Assembly: GCF_000379685.1 (NCBI RefSeq)
Contig: NZ_KB903290.1
Location: 305,790 to 369,789 of the forward strand
Source: Catelliglobosispora koreensis DSM 44566
GTDB lineage: Bacteria > Actinomycetota > Actinomycetes > Mycobacteriales > Micromonosporaceae
Length of the DNA: 64,000 nucleotides
Direction of reading: 5' to 3'
Shown here piece by piece: positions 27,295 through 35,969 of this stretch. The notes beneath the pieces were generated by a model. The model saw nothing but the letters and a program-made list of their open reading frames with translations, was not told the DNA's origin and ran no database searches. Position 1 is the stretch's first letter. Each line of letters opens with the position of its first letter. The position numbers were made by a program, and so were the translations under genes.

Positions 27295-29802
27295 TCATGC
27301 CGCCGTGCGCGCTGGGCTGAGTCTGCGTAGCAGCAGGGCGTTGAAGGTGACGATGATCGTGGAGGCACTCATCAGCAGCGCGGCCCACTCTGGCCGCAGC
27401 AGCAGACCCAGGCTCGGGTAGAGCACACCGGCCGCCACTGGGATGGCTAGCAGGTTATAGATGGCGGCCCAGAAAAGGTTCTGCTTGATTTTGCGCCGCA
27501 CTGCCCGTGCGATGACGAGCGCGTAACCGGCATCGGCCGGATTGTCGCGCACCAACACAACATCCGCGGTTTCGACGGCGACGTCGGTGCCTGCGCCGAT
27601 CGCGATGCCGACATCGGCCTGGGCGAGGGCTGGGGCGTCATTGACTCCGTCACCGACCATGGCGACCTTTGCGCCGGCGTTCTGCATTTCCTTGATATGG
27701 CTGGCTTTGTCTTCGGGCAGCACCTCGGCGATGATGGTATCGATGCCGAGCTGGCGGGCGACCGCGTCGGCAGTCCGCTTCTGGTCTCCGGTGAGCATGA
27801 CCGTTTTGACGCCCGCCCGGTGTAGCGCGGCGATGGCTTGAGCCGCGGCGTCGCGGGCCTTGTCCGCGACGGCGACGAGCCCGATCGCGCTGCCGCCTGC
27901 GGCGACATACATCGCTGTTTTTCCCTGGGCGGCGAGCTCTGCGGCTTTCGCCATCAGCAACGAGGCGTCTACGTCCTCCTTCGCCATTAGCTTCAGGTTC
28001 CCAATTAGCACCAGCTGGCCGTCTACCGTGGCCTTCACTCCGTGCCCGGGGACGGAGTCGAACTGCTCCGGTTCGCTGAGCGATAGGCCGCGTTTCCTAG
28101 CTTCGGCTGTGATGGCTGTGGCGAGGGGATGCTGTGACGGAATGTCGGCCGATGCTGCCAGGCGCAAAACCTCGTCGGCATTTGCGGTTCCGGCTGGTAC
28201 GACGTCGGTCAGTACCGGCTTGCCCTCGGTCAGGGTTCCGGTTTTGTCGAATACGACCGTGTCGATTCCGGCGGTCTGCTCAAGGGCGGTGGCGTTTTTG
28301 AACAGCACGCCACCGCGGGCGCCCTGTCCAACCCCGACCGTGATCGCCGTAGGTGTCGCCAGAGCGAGCGCGTCCGGGCACGCGATAACAATGGCTGAAA
28401 CTGCTGCTGTGACGGCGAAACCGACGCCGTGTGATCCAAACGCAAGCCACGCGAGGAAAGTCAGTAGGCCCGCGCCGAGTGCCACGAAGACGAGGTACTT
28501 ACCTGCGGTGTCGGCCAGCCGCTGCGCGGGCGCCTTCGATGCCTGGGCATTGCGGACCATCTGCACGATCCGTGCCAGTGCGGTATCGGCACCCACTGCG
28601 GTGGCCGTGAAATTAAATGCCCCAGTGGTGTTCAGGGTTCCGCCGACGACGGTGGCGCCCGGTGCCTTAGCGACCGGCAGCGGCTCGCCCGTGATCATCG
28701 ATTCGTCCACATAGGACGAACCTTCGATGACTTGGCCATCAACAGGTATCCTGGCGCCCGGCTTGACCACGACGACATCTCCGGTCACCACCTGCTCCAG
28801 TGGCAGCTCGCTGTCGTGACCGTCGCGTTTGACGATAGCTGTCTGAGGCGCGAGCTTAAGCAGCGCCTCCACCGCTTGCCCGGTGGCGAACCGCGAGCGC
28901 ATCTCCAGCCAATGTCCAATCAGGCTCAGAGTTGTCAGCATCGCGGCTGCTTCGAAGAAGACCTCGTGCCCGCCAAGGAACGTAGCCGCCACTGAGTAGC
29001 CGTAGGCCACGAGGATGCCGACCGCGATCAGCGTCATCATCGTGACCTCGCCGTGCTTAAGCGACCGCCATGCCGAAGAGAGGAATGGCCAGCCGCCCCA
29101 AAGCACGACTGGGGTCGCCAGCACTAACCCGAACCACGACATCGGTATGCCGAACGGGGGCTCGCTTGGCAGACCGATCGCCCCGCCGATGGGGGAGAAG
29201 ATGACGATCGGCAGGGTCAGGATCGCCGAGATGACGAACTTGCGCAGCATGGCATTGACCATGTCGGCCCCATGCCCCGCATGCTCGTCGTTCGGTCCGC
29301 CTTCATGCCCGTCATGCCCGCCAGATGTTTGGTGCCCGTGGCGCATATCGTGTGCGGCCGGAGGGGCAGCATGGTGCCCTTTGTGGACAATGCCTTCCGC
29401 CGTGCCGTCGTGGGTGCGCTTTCCACTGTTAACGCTCATGCTGTGGCTCATCGTCCTCAGCCCGGGACTCTGGGCGCCGTGATCAGTGTCATGAGCGCTC
29501 AGGTGCGAGGCGTGGGCGGTATGGGCCGACTGCTCGTCGGGTGCTCCGGCGGCGGGGTGCCCCGGCTGGCAGCATGACGCGGGGCAGTCCCCGCAGTCGC
29601 AGCCGTAGCCGTTGGCCCGCAGCGCGGACTCCAGGCTGGCGTGGTTAGTCGTGGCCGGGTCGTATTCCACGTGAGCGACCGACCGGGTCCGGTCGATCGC
29701 TACGGCCATCACCCCAGCCTGGCTGCCCAGCAGACGTTCCACACTCGCCAGCTCGGTGCCGCAAAAGCAGAACTGCAGGGCGATCTCGGCGACCTTCGTC
29801 AT
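27295..29802 (-). CDS. Copper-type P1B ATPase with His-rich N-terminus and CPD motif
   Basis: Start [15 protein letters not shown] after GGAAGG/AAGGG; 835 residues. N-terminal HMA-like fold in which the usual GMTCxxC is FCFCGTEL, then [11 protein letters not shown], then a His-rich stretch ([24 protein letters not shown]) before helix 1. P-type motifs: TGEPLPV, phosphorylated Asp in [38 protein letters not shown]. The membrane metal site is [14 protein letters not shown] instead of CPC or CPH. The last helices have [16 protein letters not shown]. His-rich N-terminus and MSxST resemble CopB-type pumps. It exports copper, probably, and ends the unit DUF6153-DUF305-ATPase. Confidence 0.93.
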   Translation of the reverse strand: MTKVAEIALQFCFCGTELASVERLLGSQAGVMAVAIDRTRSVAHVEYDPATTNHASLESALRANGYGCDCGDCPASCCQPGHPAAGAPDEQSAHTAHASHLSAHDTDHGAQSPGLRTMSHSMSVNSGKRTHDGTAEGIVHKGHHAAPPAAHDMRHGHQTSGGHDGHEGGPNDEHAGHGADMVNAMLRKFVISAILTLPIVIFSPIGGAIGLPSEPPFGIPMSWFGLVLATPVVLWGGWPFLSSAWRSLKHGEVTMMTLIAVGILVAYGYSVAATFLGGHEVFFEAAAMLTTLSLIGHWLEMRSRFATGQAVEALLKLAPQTAIVKRDGHDSELPLEQVVTGDVVVVKPGARIPVDGQVIEGSSYVDESMITGEPLPVAKAPGATVVGGTLNTTGAFNFTATAVGADTALARIVQMVRNAQASKAPAQRLADTAGKYLVFVALGAGLLTFLAWLAFGSHGVGFAVTAAVSAIVIACPDALALATPTAITVGVGQGARGGVLFKNATALEQTAGIDTVVFDKTGTLTEGKPVLTDVVPAGTANADEVLRLAASADIPSQHPLATAITAEARKRGLSLSEPEQFDSVPGHGVKATVDGQLVLIGNLKLMAKEDVDASLLMAKAAELAAQGKTAMYVAAGGSAIGLVAVADKARDAAAQAIAALHRAGVKTVMLTGDQKRTADAVARQLGIDTIIAEVLPEDKASHIKEMQNAGAKVAMVGDGVNDAPALAQADVGIAIGAGTDVAVETADVVLVRDNPADAGYALVIARAVRRKIKQNLFWAAIYNLLAIPVAAGVLYPSLGLLLRPEWAALLMSASTIIVTFNALLLRRLSPARTAA

Positions 29803-29893
29803 GCCCTTAACCTTCCGTCGCGGTGGCCGGCAACCGGTGTACTGAAGCGAGACGTCTGCGCCAGCTGGCATGCTGACGCAGACGCATGGCTGG

Positions 29894-30502
29894 CTACAGC
29901 CGGTCGAGGATCTTCTGCAGCTGGGCAACCTCGGTGGTCTGTGCCTGCTCAATCATGGTGGCGAGGCGCTTGGCATCCGGGTTACTGCCGTTTTTCTCCT
30001 CATCCCGGGCCATCTGAATCGCACCGTTATGGTGGGCGATCATCATGCGGGCGAATTCTCGGTCAAATTCGTTACCCGACAAGGATTTGAGCTTGGTCAT
30101 GTCCTGTTCGGACATCATCCCGGGCATGTTCCCCATGCCAGGCATGTTGTGCCCGCCTGGCTGGGCGGTCGGCTGCTTCCAGCTGGTGAGCCAGCCGGTC
30201 ATGGTGTCGATTTCTGGTTGCTGCGCGCCTTTGATCGTGGCAGCGAGCTGTTTGATCTCTGGATCGGAGGCACGCGTCGTGGCCAGGTCTGCCATCTCTA
30301 CTGCCTGCTGGTGATGCGGGATCATCATCTGGGCGAACTGCACGTCGGCGGCATTGAATGCCGCGCCGGCCGGAACGGAAACGGCGGGACTGGTGGTGTT
30401 GCCGTGGTCCATGCCGGGCATGGTGTTGGCGCCGCATGCGGCCAGCAAAGTTAGCCCTGCCGCCACAGAGGTGACCGCCAAGGTGCGGATGATGCGGTTC
30501 AT
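29894..30502 (-). CDS. DUF305 copper-island lipoprotein
   Basis: Start [19 protein letters not shown] after AAGGAAGG; 202 residues. Lipobox LLAACG at about residue 23. Two DUF305 repeats, each with a Met-His-His core: [16 protein letters not shown] (about 75) and [16 protein letters not shown] (about 160), and a Met/Gly/His-rich linker ([14 protein letters not shown]) suited to binding copper outside the membrane. DUF305 proteins are ferritin-like four-helix folds found with copper pumps. It precedes the ATPase by 91 bp in the same direction. Confidence 0.9.
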   Translation of the reverse strand: MNRIIRTLAVTSVAAGLTLLAACGANTMPGMDHGNTTSPAVSVPAGAAFNAADVQFAQMMIPHHQQAVEMADLATTRASDPEIKQLAATIKGAQQPEIDTMTGWLTSWKQPTAQPGGHNMPGMGNMPGMMSEQDMTKLKSLSGNEFDREFARMMIAHHNGAIQMARDEEKNGSNPDAKRLATMIEQAQTTEVAQLQKILDRL

Positions 30503-30560
30503 GATGTGCCTTCCTTGCGAGTGTGGCATTTGGAATGGGAGTCAGCGGTAGCCCGCTTCC

Positions 30561-30980
30561 TCACGTCCGTGCCACCGAAAGGTCGGCTATAAGCAGGCCA
30601 ATGCGCGATAGGGGTGGGCCACGGCCGATCCCGGGACGGGGTGCCGCCTGCCAATGCGGCCGCGTCGTAGACGCGCTCCGGCGGTGCAGCATGAAAAGGG
30701 CGACTACGGCGGTCAGGGCACTGGACAGGATCGCGACACATATCGCCATTAGCGTTCCGGGCGTGTGCTCAGCTGGCGGCGTCGTCAGGGCATCAGCTCG
30801 GGGCAGGAGCGGCGTTAGGTGTGAAGCTACGGCGCCAGATAGTTGCTGGTGATGCCCGAAGGTTACGTGGACGCTGGTTGCGCCAGCCAGGCCCGCGTGG
30901 CCTGTGGTGTGCATAGTGAACAGCCCAGCAGTGACCATGAGCAGCAGGAAAAGCACAGGCAAATCTTGCCGTACTCGCAT
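30561..30980 (-). CDS. DUF6153-type membrane protein
   Basis: The ATG (MRVRQDLPVLFLLLMVTAG) is preferred to a GTG three codons earlier because AGGAGG directly abuts that GTG but is 8 bases from the ATG; 139 residues. One N-terminal helix, a His-containing outer loop (HTTGHAGLAG, FGHHQQLSG) and a second helix near 80-98, then a basic tail. Proteins of this form sit beside DUF305 genes in streptomycetes. It is first in the leftward copper unit, right after the CsoR-like site. Confidence 0.72.
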   Translation of the reverse strand: MRVRQDLPVLFLLLMVTAGLFTMHTTGHAGLAGATSVHVTFGHHQQLSGAVASHLTPLLPRADALTTPPAEHTPGTLMAICVAILSSALTAVVALFMLHRRSASTTRPHWQAAPRPGIGRGPPLSRIGLLIADLSVART

Positions 30981-31016
30981 ACTGGTCACCTCCTGGCGGG
31001 CGTGCGCCTTTGATCG

Positions 31017-31031
31017 TACCGCCTGGGGGTA
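31017..31031. promoter_or_regulatory. CsoR/RicR-like palindrome 4
   Basis: TACCGCCTGGGGGTA, one mismatch from perfect symmetry, between the leftward DUF6153-DUF305-ATPase unit and the rightward YibE/F gene, so it can control both. Confidence 0.55.
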
Positions 31032-31099
31032 TGGCTTCCATGTGTGGTGCCTCAGCCGCTACTGTCTGCGGGAGCTTCCGCCCACCATCTCTGGAGCAC

Positions 31100-32404
31100 A
31101 TGGTGTCGCACACACACTCGCACGCGCACCCCAGCGAGCACCGTCGCGCCAGCAGGCGCACGATTCGGTTCACCGCCGGTGTCCTGATTCCCGCCGCGCT
31201 TGCCACCCTGATCGGCTTGATCGTGCTGTGGCCAGGCAAAGCCGACAGCGTGGAGCCATGGACTGGTGCTCCCGCCGTTGAGGCAACAGTGCTTGCGGTG
31301 CATGAGACGGTCTGCCCGCCGGTGGGCGATCAGGAGCCGGGGACCAAGGTCCCGGAGCGCCGCTGTGGAACGGTTACGCTGAAGGTGACTGACGGTCCTG
31401 GGACAGGGCGGCAGGTTCAGGCGGAGCTACCGTCCGGGCAGGGCGCTCCCCATGTTGTTCCTGGGGATTCAGTCGTGCTGATGGTCACGGGTGACTCCGC
31501 CGACCCGCAGGCATCCGTGTACCAGATCATGAGTCATGAACGCAGCAGCGCACTGATCGCGGTATTCCTGGCATTCCTTCTGGCGGTAGTCGGTTTCGGG
31601 CGATGGCGCGGAGTTCGCGCGCTGGGCGGGCTCGCCTTTACCTTCGCGGTACTGCTGATGTTTGTGGTGCCGGCCATTTTGGACGGCTCACCGCCGCTGC
31701 TCGTGGCGATTGTTGGTGCCTCGGCCATCATGCTTGTCGTCTTGTTCCTCACTCACGGCATCAATCTGCCCACCTCCATGGCAGTGCTGGGCACGCTCGC
31801 CAGTCTCATGCTGGCTGGCCTGCTCGCCCTGCTGAGCACCAGCATGCTCAAGCTCACCGGAATTGGCAGCGAGGAGGACTCTTTCCTGTCCATGCAGTAT
31901 CCGGGCGTTAACATGCTTGGGCTTTTGCTGGCAGGTATCTTGATCGGTGCTCTCGGGGTTCTCGATGACGTTACGGTCACCCAGGCCACCACCGTCACCG
32001 AGCTGGCGCACGCCAATCCGGACATGGGTTTCGCCCGCTTGTACAAGGCGGCCGAGCGAGTGGGGCGGGCCCACATCACGTCTGTCATCAACACCATCGT
32101 GCTGGCCTATGCCGGCGCGTCATTGCCGGTGTTGCTGCTCATCGTCGCCGGGGGTGCGTCATTGCCGGAAATGCTCACCAGCGAATGGCTCACGCAGGAA
32201 ATCGTGCGCAGCATCGTTGGCACGCTCGGACTGATCGCCGCTGTCCCGATCACCACGGCGCTAACGGCGCTGACGCTAAGCCGTGAGGCACCACGGCGCC
32301 GGGTGCCCTCGCCACCGCGAAGACGGCTGGCCGATCCACCCGAGACGGTGTGGAGTGGTGAGGACACCGGCGCTGTAGCCAACCCAGGCCCGCGACGGTG
32401 GTGA
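31100..32404 (+). CDS. YibE/F-family membrane protein
   Basis: Start placed at MVSHTHSHAHPSEH (weak CTGGAG site); 434 residues, codons before it read poorly as protein. A His-rich cytoplasmic start, one helix (about 25-43), an outer beta domain to about 150 (EATVLAVHETVCPP... VVPGDSVVLMV), then seven or so helices carrying the YibE/F signature GVLDDVTVTQATTVTEL and the RAHITSVINTIVLAYAGASLP region. YibE/F proteins are membrane permease-like with unknown substrate. The His run and the CsoR-like site suggest a metal link. Confidence 0.85.
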   Translation: MVSHTHSHAHPSEHRRASRRTIRFTAGVLIPAALATLIGLIVLWPGKADSVEPWTGAPAVEATVLAVHETVCPPVGDQEPGTKVPERRCGTVTLKVTDGPGTGRQVQAELPSGQGAPHVVPGDSVVLMVTGDSADPQASVYQIMSHERSSALIAVFLAFLLAVVGFGRWRGVRALGGLAFTFAVLLMFVVPAILDGSPPLLVAIVGASAIMLVVLFLTHGINLPTSMAVLGTLASLMLAGLLALLSTSMLKLTGIGSEEDSFLSMQYPGVNMLGLLLAGILIGALGVLDDVTVTQATTVTELAHANPDMGFARLYKAAERVGRAHITSVINTIVLAYAGASLPVLLLIVAGGASLPEMLTSEWLTQEIVRSIVGTLGLIAAVPITTALTALTLSREAPRRRVPSPPRRRLADPPETVWSGEDTGAVANPGPRRW

Positions 32405-32747
32405 CCATGGCCGTGCCTGTCCGTTGAGCACAACATGCAACCGGCCAGTTTCGCAGCCGGGCTCTTCGCTGCCGTCCCTCAGCCGGCGCTGGCCTCATGC
32501 GTCTGGACAGCAAATGCACCGTCACCCACAGATCTAGGCGGCCAGTGGTGGATCGCTGCCCGCACCAGGGTGCGGCCAGCGATCTCCTTACCCCTCGAGG
32601 GAACGGTCATGCGTCTGGCTACCGCCCTCGCTGAGCAGTGTAAGTGCGCGGGCAGCTTTCTACTATGCGCAGTCGTATCTAGCGGCGTTCGCTGCGAAGG
32701 GTGGTGGCAACGGATGTTGGTATTAAGCCATTCTCATGAGCGTTCGC
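32405..32747. other. Gene-poor stretch
   Basis: Frames here give no protein-like sequence on either strand. The GC-rich 5' part may still belong to the YibE transcript's trailer. Nothing else can be supported. Confidence 0.5.
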
Positions 32748-32762
32748 TACCCCCAGGGGGTA
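32748..32762. promoter_or_regulatory. CsoR/RicR-like palindrome 5
   Basis: TACCCCCAGGGGGTA, a perfect 7-bp inverted repeat, extended by C...G. The only rightward reading frame with a recognisable motif downstream is the Cys-rich micro-ORF at 32890; no intact metal gene follows. Confidence 0.55.
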
Positions 32763-32889
32763 GTAGTACCGTTCTGGGCGTGAAGGAAGCGCTCGCAAGA
32801 AGGCCGAAACCGTCGCTACGCTGCGCCGTGCCGTCGGTGTTCGCTGTCTTCAATGGCCTGCGTCTTAAAGGTTTCCGGGCGGTCAGGCC

Positions 32890-33048
32890 ATGACAGCGCT
32901 GCCAAGGGTGGTGGTATGCCGTGGCTGTTGCTGCGGCACGCCCGCCAAAGTTCTCGCGCCTCATGTACTTGCGGCGCCACCGATTCCGGTTCCCCGCAGC
33001 ACGGCAGCAACAACGGCTACGGCTGTGGCCGCAGTGCCGAAACGGTAA
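32890..33048 (+). CDS. Micro-ORF with CRGCCCGT iron-sulfur-like motif (possibly truncated)
   Basis: 52 codons: MTALPRVVVCRGCCCGTPAKV then a Pro/Ala-rich tail. VxVCRGCCCGT is the opening motif of actinobacterial (2Fe-2S) ferredoxin-domain proteins of roughly 110-130 residues; here the second half with its remaining ligands is absent and the tail looks like random translation. The end overlaps the TetR gene end. It is either a truncated relic or a very small Cys-rich metal binder, as suggested by the CsoR-like site 130 bp upstream. A chance match cannot be excluded. Confidence 0.3.
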   Translation: MTALPRVVVCRGCCCGTPAKVLAPHVLAAPPIPVPRSTAATTATAVAAVPKR

Positions 33049-33595
33049 CGCCTACGAGCCGGTGCACAGCCGCCTGAGACTTAAGCGATCTCGCCGCTGA
33101 CAAGGCGTGCAGGCAGAATTCGGCCAGCTCACCCTGCGGGACATCCTTTCGCAGGCCGCCGCTTTCGGCAGACACCGCTGTCAGCAGCTTTGTTACCAGC
33201 CCGGCGAGCTGACGCTGCACAGCAGCAACGTGGTCGCCCTTGTGTAAAGTGGACACCAGTTCCGGTGCGTGACCTGCCTGGTGAAACGAGATGAACGCAT
33301 AGCCGGTGAGCACCGCTTCCAGCCGCTGCGCTGGTGTGCCGGGCCGCTGGCTGAGCTCGGTCAGCTGGGCCAGGTGCGCGGCCAGGTGCTGCTGGTGCCA
33401 TGCCACCAGAATGGTCTGTGTATCAGGGAAATACTTGTAGAGAGTGGCCCGGCCAATACCCGCGCGCTGGGCGATCTGGGACATGGTGACGGCGGTCAGC
33501 CCGTGCTCGGCTGCCAGGTCCCATGCCGCGGCGATGATCGCCTCGCGTACCGCATGGCGGTGCGCGTCAACAGTCTCGTCCCACAGTTTCGGCAC
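33017..33595 (-). CDS. TetR-family regulator
   Basis: 192 residues, MPKLWDETVDAHRHAVREAIIAAA. The HTH is complete: AAWDLAAEHGLTAVTMSQIAQRAGIGRATLYKYFPDTQTIL. The ligand domain contains FISFHQAGHAPELVSTLHKGDH. It is divergent from the micro-protein/DUF2269 operon, its likely target; the AT-rich spacer (about 33600-33670) holds TATGCTTTGACAC and CAATACAAACTG-type promoter elements. Confidence 0.9.
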   Translation of the reverse strand: MPKLWDETVDAHRHAVREAIIAAAWDLAAEHGLTAVTMSQIAQRAGIGRATLYKYFPDTQTILVAWHQQHLAAHLAQLTELSQRPGTPAQRLEAVLTGYAFISFHQAGHAPELVSTLHKGDHVAAVQRQLAGLVTKLLTAVSAESGGLRKDVPQGELAEFCLHALSAARSLKSQAAVHRLVGVTVSALRPQP

Positions 33596-33672
33596 TCGTC
33601 CATCATACGCAACGCCTCTAGCATGACATTATGCTTTGACACAATACAAACTGTCTCGATAAAGTGCTTGGT

Positions 33673-33837
33673 ATGAGAACACCTATTCTCAATCCGCCTC
33701 AAGTGCCGCGCTGGGTAAAGGTGGCCGCTGCCGCTTTCCTGCTCGTGCTGGTGGTGCTTCTGCTGGCCAAAGGCGGACACGGCCCTGGCCGCCACCATGG
33801 AGGCGGGCTTGTGGTTTCTGTGGTGACGTGGTGGTGA
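33673..33837 (+). CDS. Single-pass micro-protein with His/Gly tail
   Basis: 54 residues: MRTPILNPPQVPRWVKVAAA, a membrane helix (AFLLVLVVLLLA), then GGHGPGRHHGGG and a short hydrophobic end. The form (PRWVKV, helix, H/G tail) is repeated in small actinobacterial proteins encoded with DUF2269-type genes. Its TGA shares one base with the next ATG (TGATG), so translation is coupled. Confidence 0.65.
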   Translation: MRTPILNPPQVPRWVKVAAAAFLLVLVVLLLAKGGHGPGRHHGGGLVVSVVTWW

Positions 33838-34358
33838 TGATGCGGCCGGCGCTGCGCAAGTCATTGCTGACCTTGCATGTCTGCGTATCGGCGGGATGGA
33901 TGGGTGCCATCTTGGTGTTCCTGGCGCTTTCCATCATCGGAATGACCAGTGCCGATGCCGCGACGGTTCGTGGGGTTTACCTCGTGATGCAACCGGCGGC
34001 ACGCTTCGTTCTTGTCCCGCTGGCGATTGCCAGCCTCGTGACGGGGATCGTCCAGAGCCTTGGCACCAAGTGGGGATTGCTGCGCCATTACTGGGTCATC
34101 TTCAAGCTGGTGATCAACCTGGTGGCCACGGGTGTCTTGCTTTCCTACTTCCCGACGTTTCGGCGCCTTGCTGTCTTGGCCAGCGATCCGGCCGCTGATC
34201 TGCCGGACGTGCGTAGCGGTTCGCCCGGCCTGCACTCTGTTCTCGCCCTGATCGTGCTAGCCCTGGCAATGGTGCTGGCGGTGTTCAAACCTCGTGGCCT
34301 GACAGCCCGCGGGTGGCGCAAACAGCAAGCACGCCAACGGCAGGGCGTTACCGCTTAG
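33837..34358 (+). CDS. DUF2269-like membrane protein
   Basis: 173 residues starting MMRPALRKSLLTLHVCVSAGWMGAILVF. Four helices at about 10-30, 50-70, 80-102 and 132-150. The motif LHVxxSxGWxGA near the start and KFxxNLxAT (here KLVINLVATGVLL) in helix 3 fit the DUF2269 group of integral membrane proteins, function unknown. Operon with the micro-protein before it, under the divergent TetR. Confidence 0.75.
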   Translation: MMRPALRKSLLTLHVCVSAGWMGAILVFLALSIIGMTSADAATVRGVYLVMQPAARFVLVPLAIASLVTGIVQSLGTKWGLLRHYWVIFKLVINLVATGVLLSYFPTFRRLAVLASDPAADLPDVRSGSPGLHSVLALIVLALAMVLAVFKPRGLTARGWRKQQARQRQGVTA

Positions 34359-34363
34359 CCGGT

Positions 34364-35239
34364 CTAGCAGGCCGCGAAGATCAGCGCGCCCAGGATGGTG
34401 CCGCCCAGGACGGCCGGTGCCAGGCTTCCCCCAAGCACAGCCAGCATTATGCGTGCCGGTTGCGGTTTGCGCGGCGGGCGGTTTTGCAGCCTTCGCGCCC
34501 GCCCGTGTTCCGGCGTGCGCATCGACAGCAGCGCCGCAGCGACCGCGTCGGTGCCGCATTCACGTGCGGCACTGTCGTCTGCGGACAGCTCGGTTAGCAC
34601 CCGGGTCTGGGCCGCCGTCGTGCGCAGCAGCGGAATCCGGGGCAGTGCCGCCATCAATGCGTCGGCGGCCATGACGAGCCAATGGTGACGGCTCGCCAGA
34701 TGGTGATGTTCGTGGCGCAGGACGGCGTCGCGGTGCGCTTCAGGAAGGTCGCGTACCGCCGTTGACGCGACGACCAGACCTGGGCGTCCGGCGATGCTGT
34801 AGGCGAACGGCGAATCATGCTCCAGCCATAGCACTCCACCAGTCTGCGACAGGGCTCGGACCCGTGCGGCCGTCAGGTGTGCCCGGTGAACGCGCTGCTG
34901 GCTGAGGAGCCGCTGTTTAACCAGAACCGTGGCGCGTACCGCCGCGAGGCAAAGGATGACCAGCACCGTGGCTCCGGTGAACTCGTCGGCGGGGTGTATG
35001 TGCGGGTGGCCAAGGAATGCCCAGCAGGCCTGCCATGATGCTTGCCCAATATGACTACGGTCTCCCATTAGCAGCATCACCGCGCCAGCACCGGCTGACA
35101 CCACGGTCGCAATCGCCAAGCTCAGCCACCATGCCAGCTCAGCTCCGGGGGCGCTGATATGTCTGAGTCTGGCCAGCGGCAGTGGCGCCGCCCAACCGAG
35201 CACGACGACGGCCAGCAACAATGCCCCGGCGGCGATCAT
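34364..35239 (-). CDS. M56-family membrane metalloprotease (BlaR1/MecR1-like)
   Basis: 291 residues. Membrane helices at about 5-25, 36-58, 85-105 and 265-288. The gluzincin site is VLRHEHHHLASRHHWLV near residue 170, followed by ELSADDSAARECG with the third zinc-ligand Glu. Unlike classical BlaR1 there is no C-terminal penicillin-binding sensor; this short form is the usual actinobacterial type (as with mycobacterial BlaR). On an unknown signal it should cleave the BlaI-type repressor encoded immediately upstream with an ATGA overlap. Confidence 0.9.
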   Translation of the reverse strand: MIAAGALLLAVVVLGWAAPLPLARLRHISAPGAELAWWLSLAIATVVSAGAGAVMLLMGDRSHIGQASWQACWAFLGHPHIHPADEFTGATVLVILCLAAVRATVLVKQRLLSQQRVHRAHLTAARVRALSQTGGVLWLEHDSPFAYSIAGRPGLVVASTAVRDLPEAHRDAVLRHEHHHLASRHHWLVMAADALMAALPRIPLLRTTAAQTRVLTELSADDSAARECGTDAVAAALLSMRTPEHGRARRLQNRPPRKPQPARIMLAVLGGSLAPAVLGGTILGALIFAAC

Positions 35240-35613
35240 GAGCTTGGCTTGTTGGTGCGCCGGCGCAGCCCCCGCCGCAAAATGCCGGCCTCATCGTCGG
35301 ATGCCGTCCGCGCGAAGTGCGGCAAAACGGCGTCCGAGTCGGCCGCTGATTCCAGGACCTCAAGCAGGGCGTCCGCGGCTGCTTCTTCCCGGTTCTTGGC
35401 CGGCGGATAGACGTAGCCCCGGCCCTCGGTGTGCAGGACAACCCAGCCTTTGCGGTGCAGGCTATCCAGGACCGTGATTACGGTCGTGTATGCGCGCGCG
35501 ACAACGTCGCCGAGCCGGTCCATGATGTCGCGGACACGCAATGGTTCCCCCGGCGAGTCCCACAGGACATCCATGACTTTGGTTTCCAGTTGGCCGAGGT
35601 TCAACACCAGCAC
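35236..35613 (-). CDS. BlaI/MecI-family repressor
   Basis: 125 residues from a GTG (MLVLNLGQLETKVMDVLWD); a second GTG two codons in matches the start of the paralogue at 19373 and is equally possible. Winged helix with RAYTTVITVLDSLHRKGWV and wing HTEGRGYVY, then a dimerisation tail ending RRGLRRRTNKPSS. It is coupled to the M56 protease gene and should repress this operon plus others until cleaved. Upstream, CAGGCACAATGT is shared with the paralogue's upstream region, supporting a common duplicated origin. Confidence 0.9.
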   Translation of the reverse strand: MLVLNLGQLETKVMDVLWDSPGEPLRVRDIMDRLGDVVARAYTTVITVLDSLHRKGWVVLHTEGRGYVYPPAKNREEAAADALLEVLESAADSDAVLPHFARTASDDEAGILRRGLRRRTNKPSS

Positions 35614-35744
35614 ATTGTGCCTGGCCAGCGGTCGGCCGTCGATATGTGGCCGGGGCCGGGCCCGAAGGCGCCGGAACTGCGATGTGTCTTAGTAGCTGTG
35701 AAGGGTTCATGAAAGTTTGCGGGGAAGGCGCGAGGGTTCTCCTG

Positions 35745-35940
35745 CGCGGTACGAGATTGATCGCGCAGATGGCACGGTTACAACCTCCACAACCGCAGCG
35801 GCGGAAGCGCGGACAACATCAACACGACGTACACGCGCAATCTATCGTCCGAGCCCGCGAACGGCACCTGGCGGTTGAGAGTACGTAACGCCGCATCGAT
35901 CGATGTGGGCTATATCAACAGCGTGGGCGGCGGTGCGGCT
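35745..35940 (+). pseudogene. Relic of a P-domain (proprotein convertase) from a secreted protease
   Basis: No start or stop frames a gene here, yet one frame from 35776 reads GYNLHNRSGGSADNI, then NTTYTRNLSSEPANGTWRLR and VRNAASIDVGYINS, which is the conserved core and end of the P/Homo-B domain carried by actinobacterial secreted peptidases. Just upstream the other frame gives LIA and DGT pieces, implying one-base losses. A further shift at the end restores SWAAV. The catalytic part is gone. The stretch 35614-35744 shows nothing else. Confidence 0.65.
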
Positions 35941-35969
35941 GGATGCTCAAAAAGCGCCGCTAGTCTGCG

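Noticed and set aside
26821..27330. 169-codon plus-strand frame
   Set aside because: It opens inside the SHOCT gene antisense, crosses the DosR/CsoR-like sites and ends in the ATPase gene; no recognisable sequence.
32435..32893. 152-codon plus-strand frame
   Set aside because: No protein-like pattern, Cys/Arg/Ser-rich random composition, and it runs through the CsoR-like palindrome.
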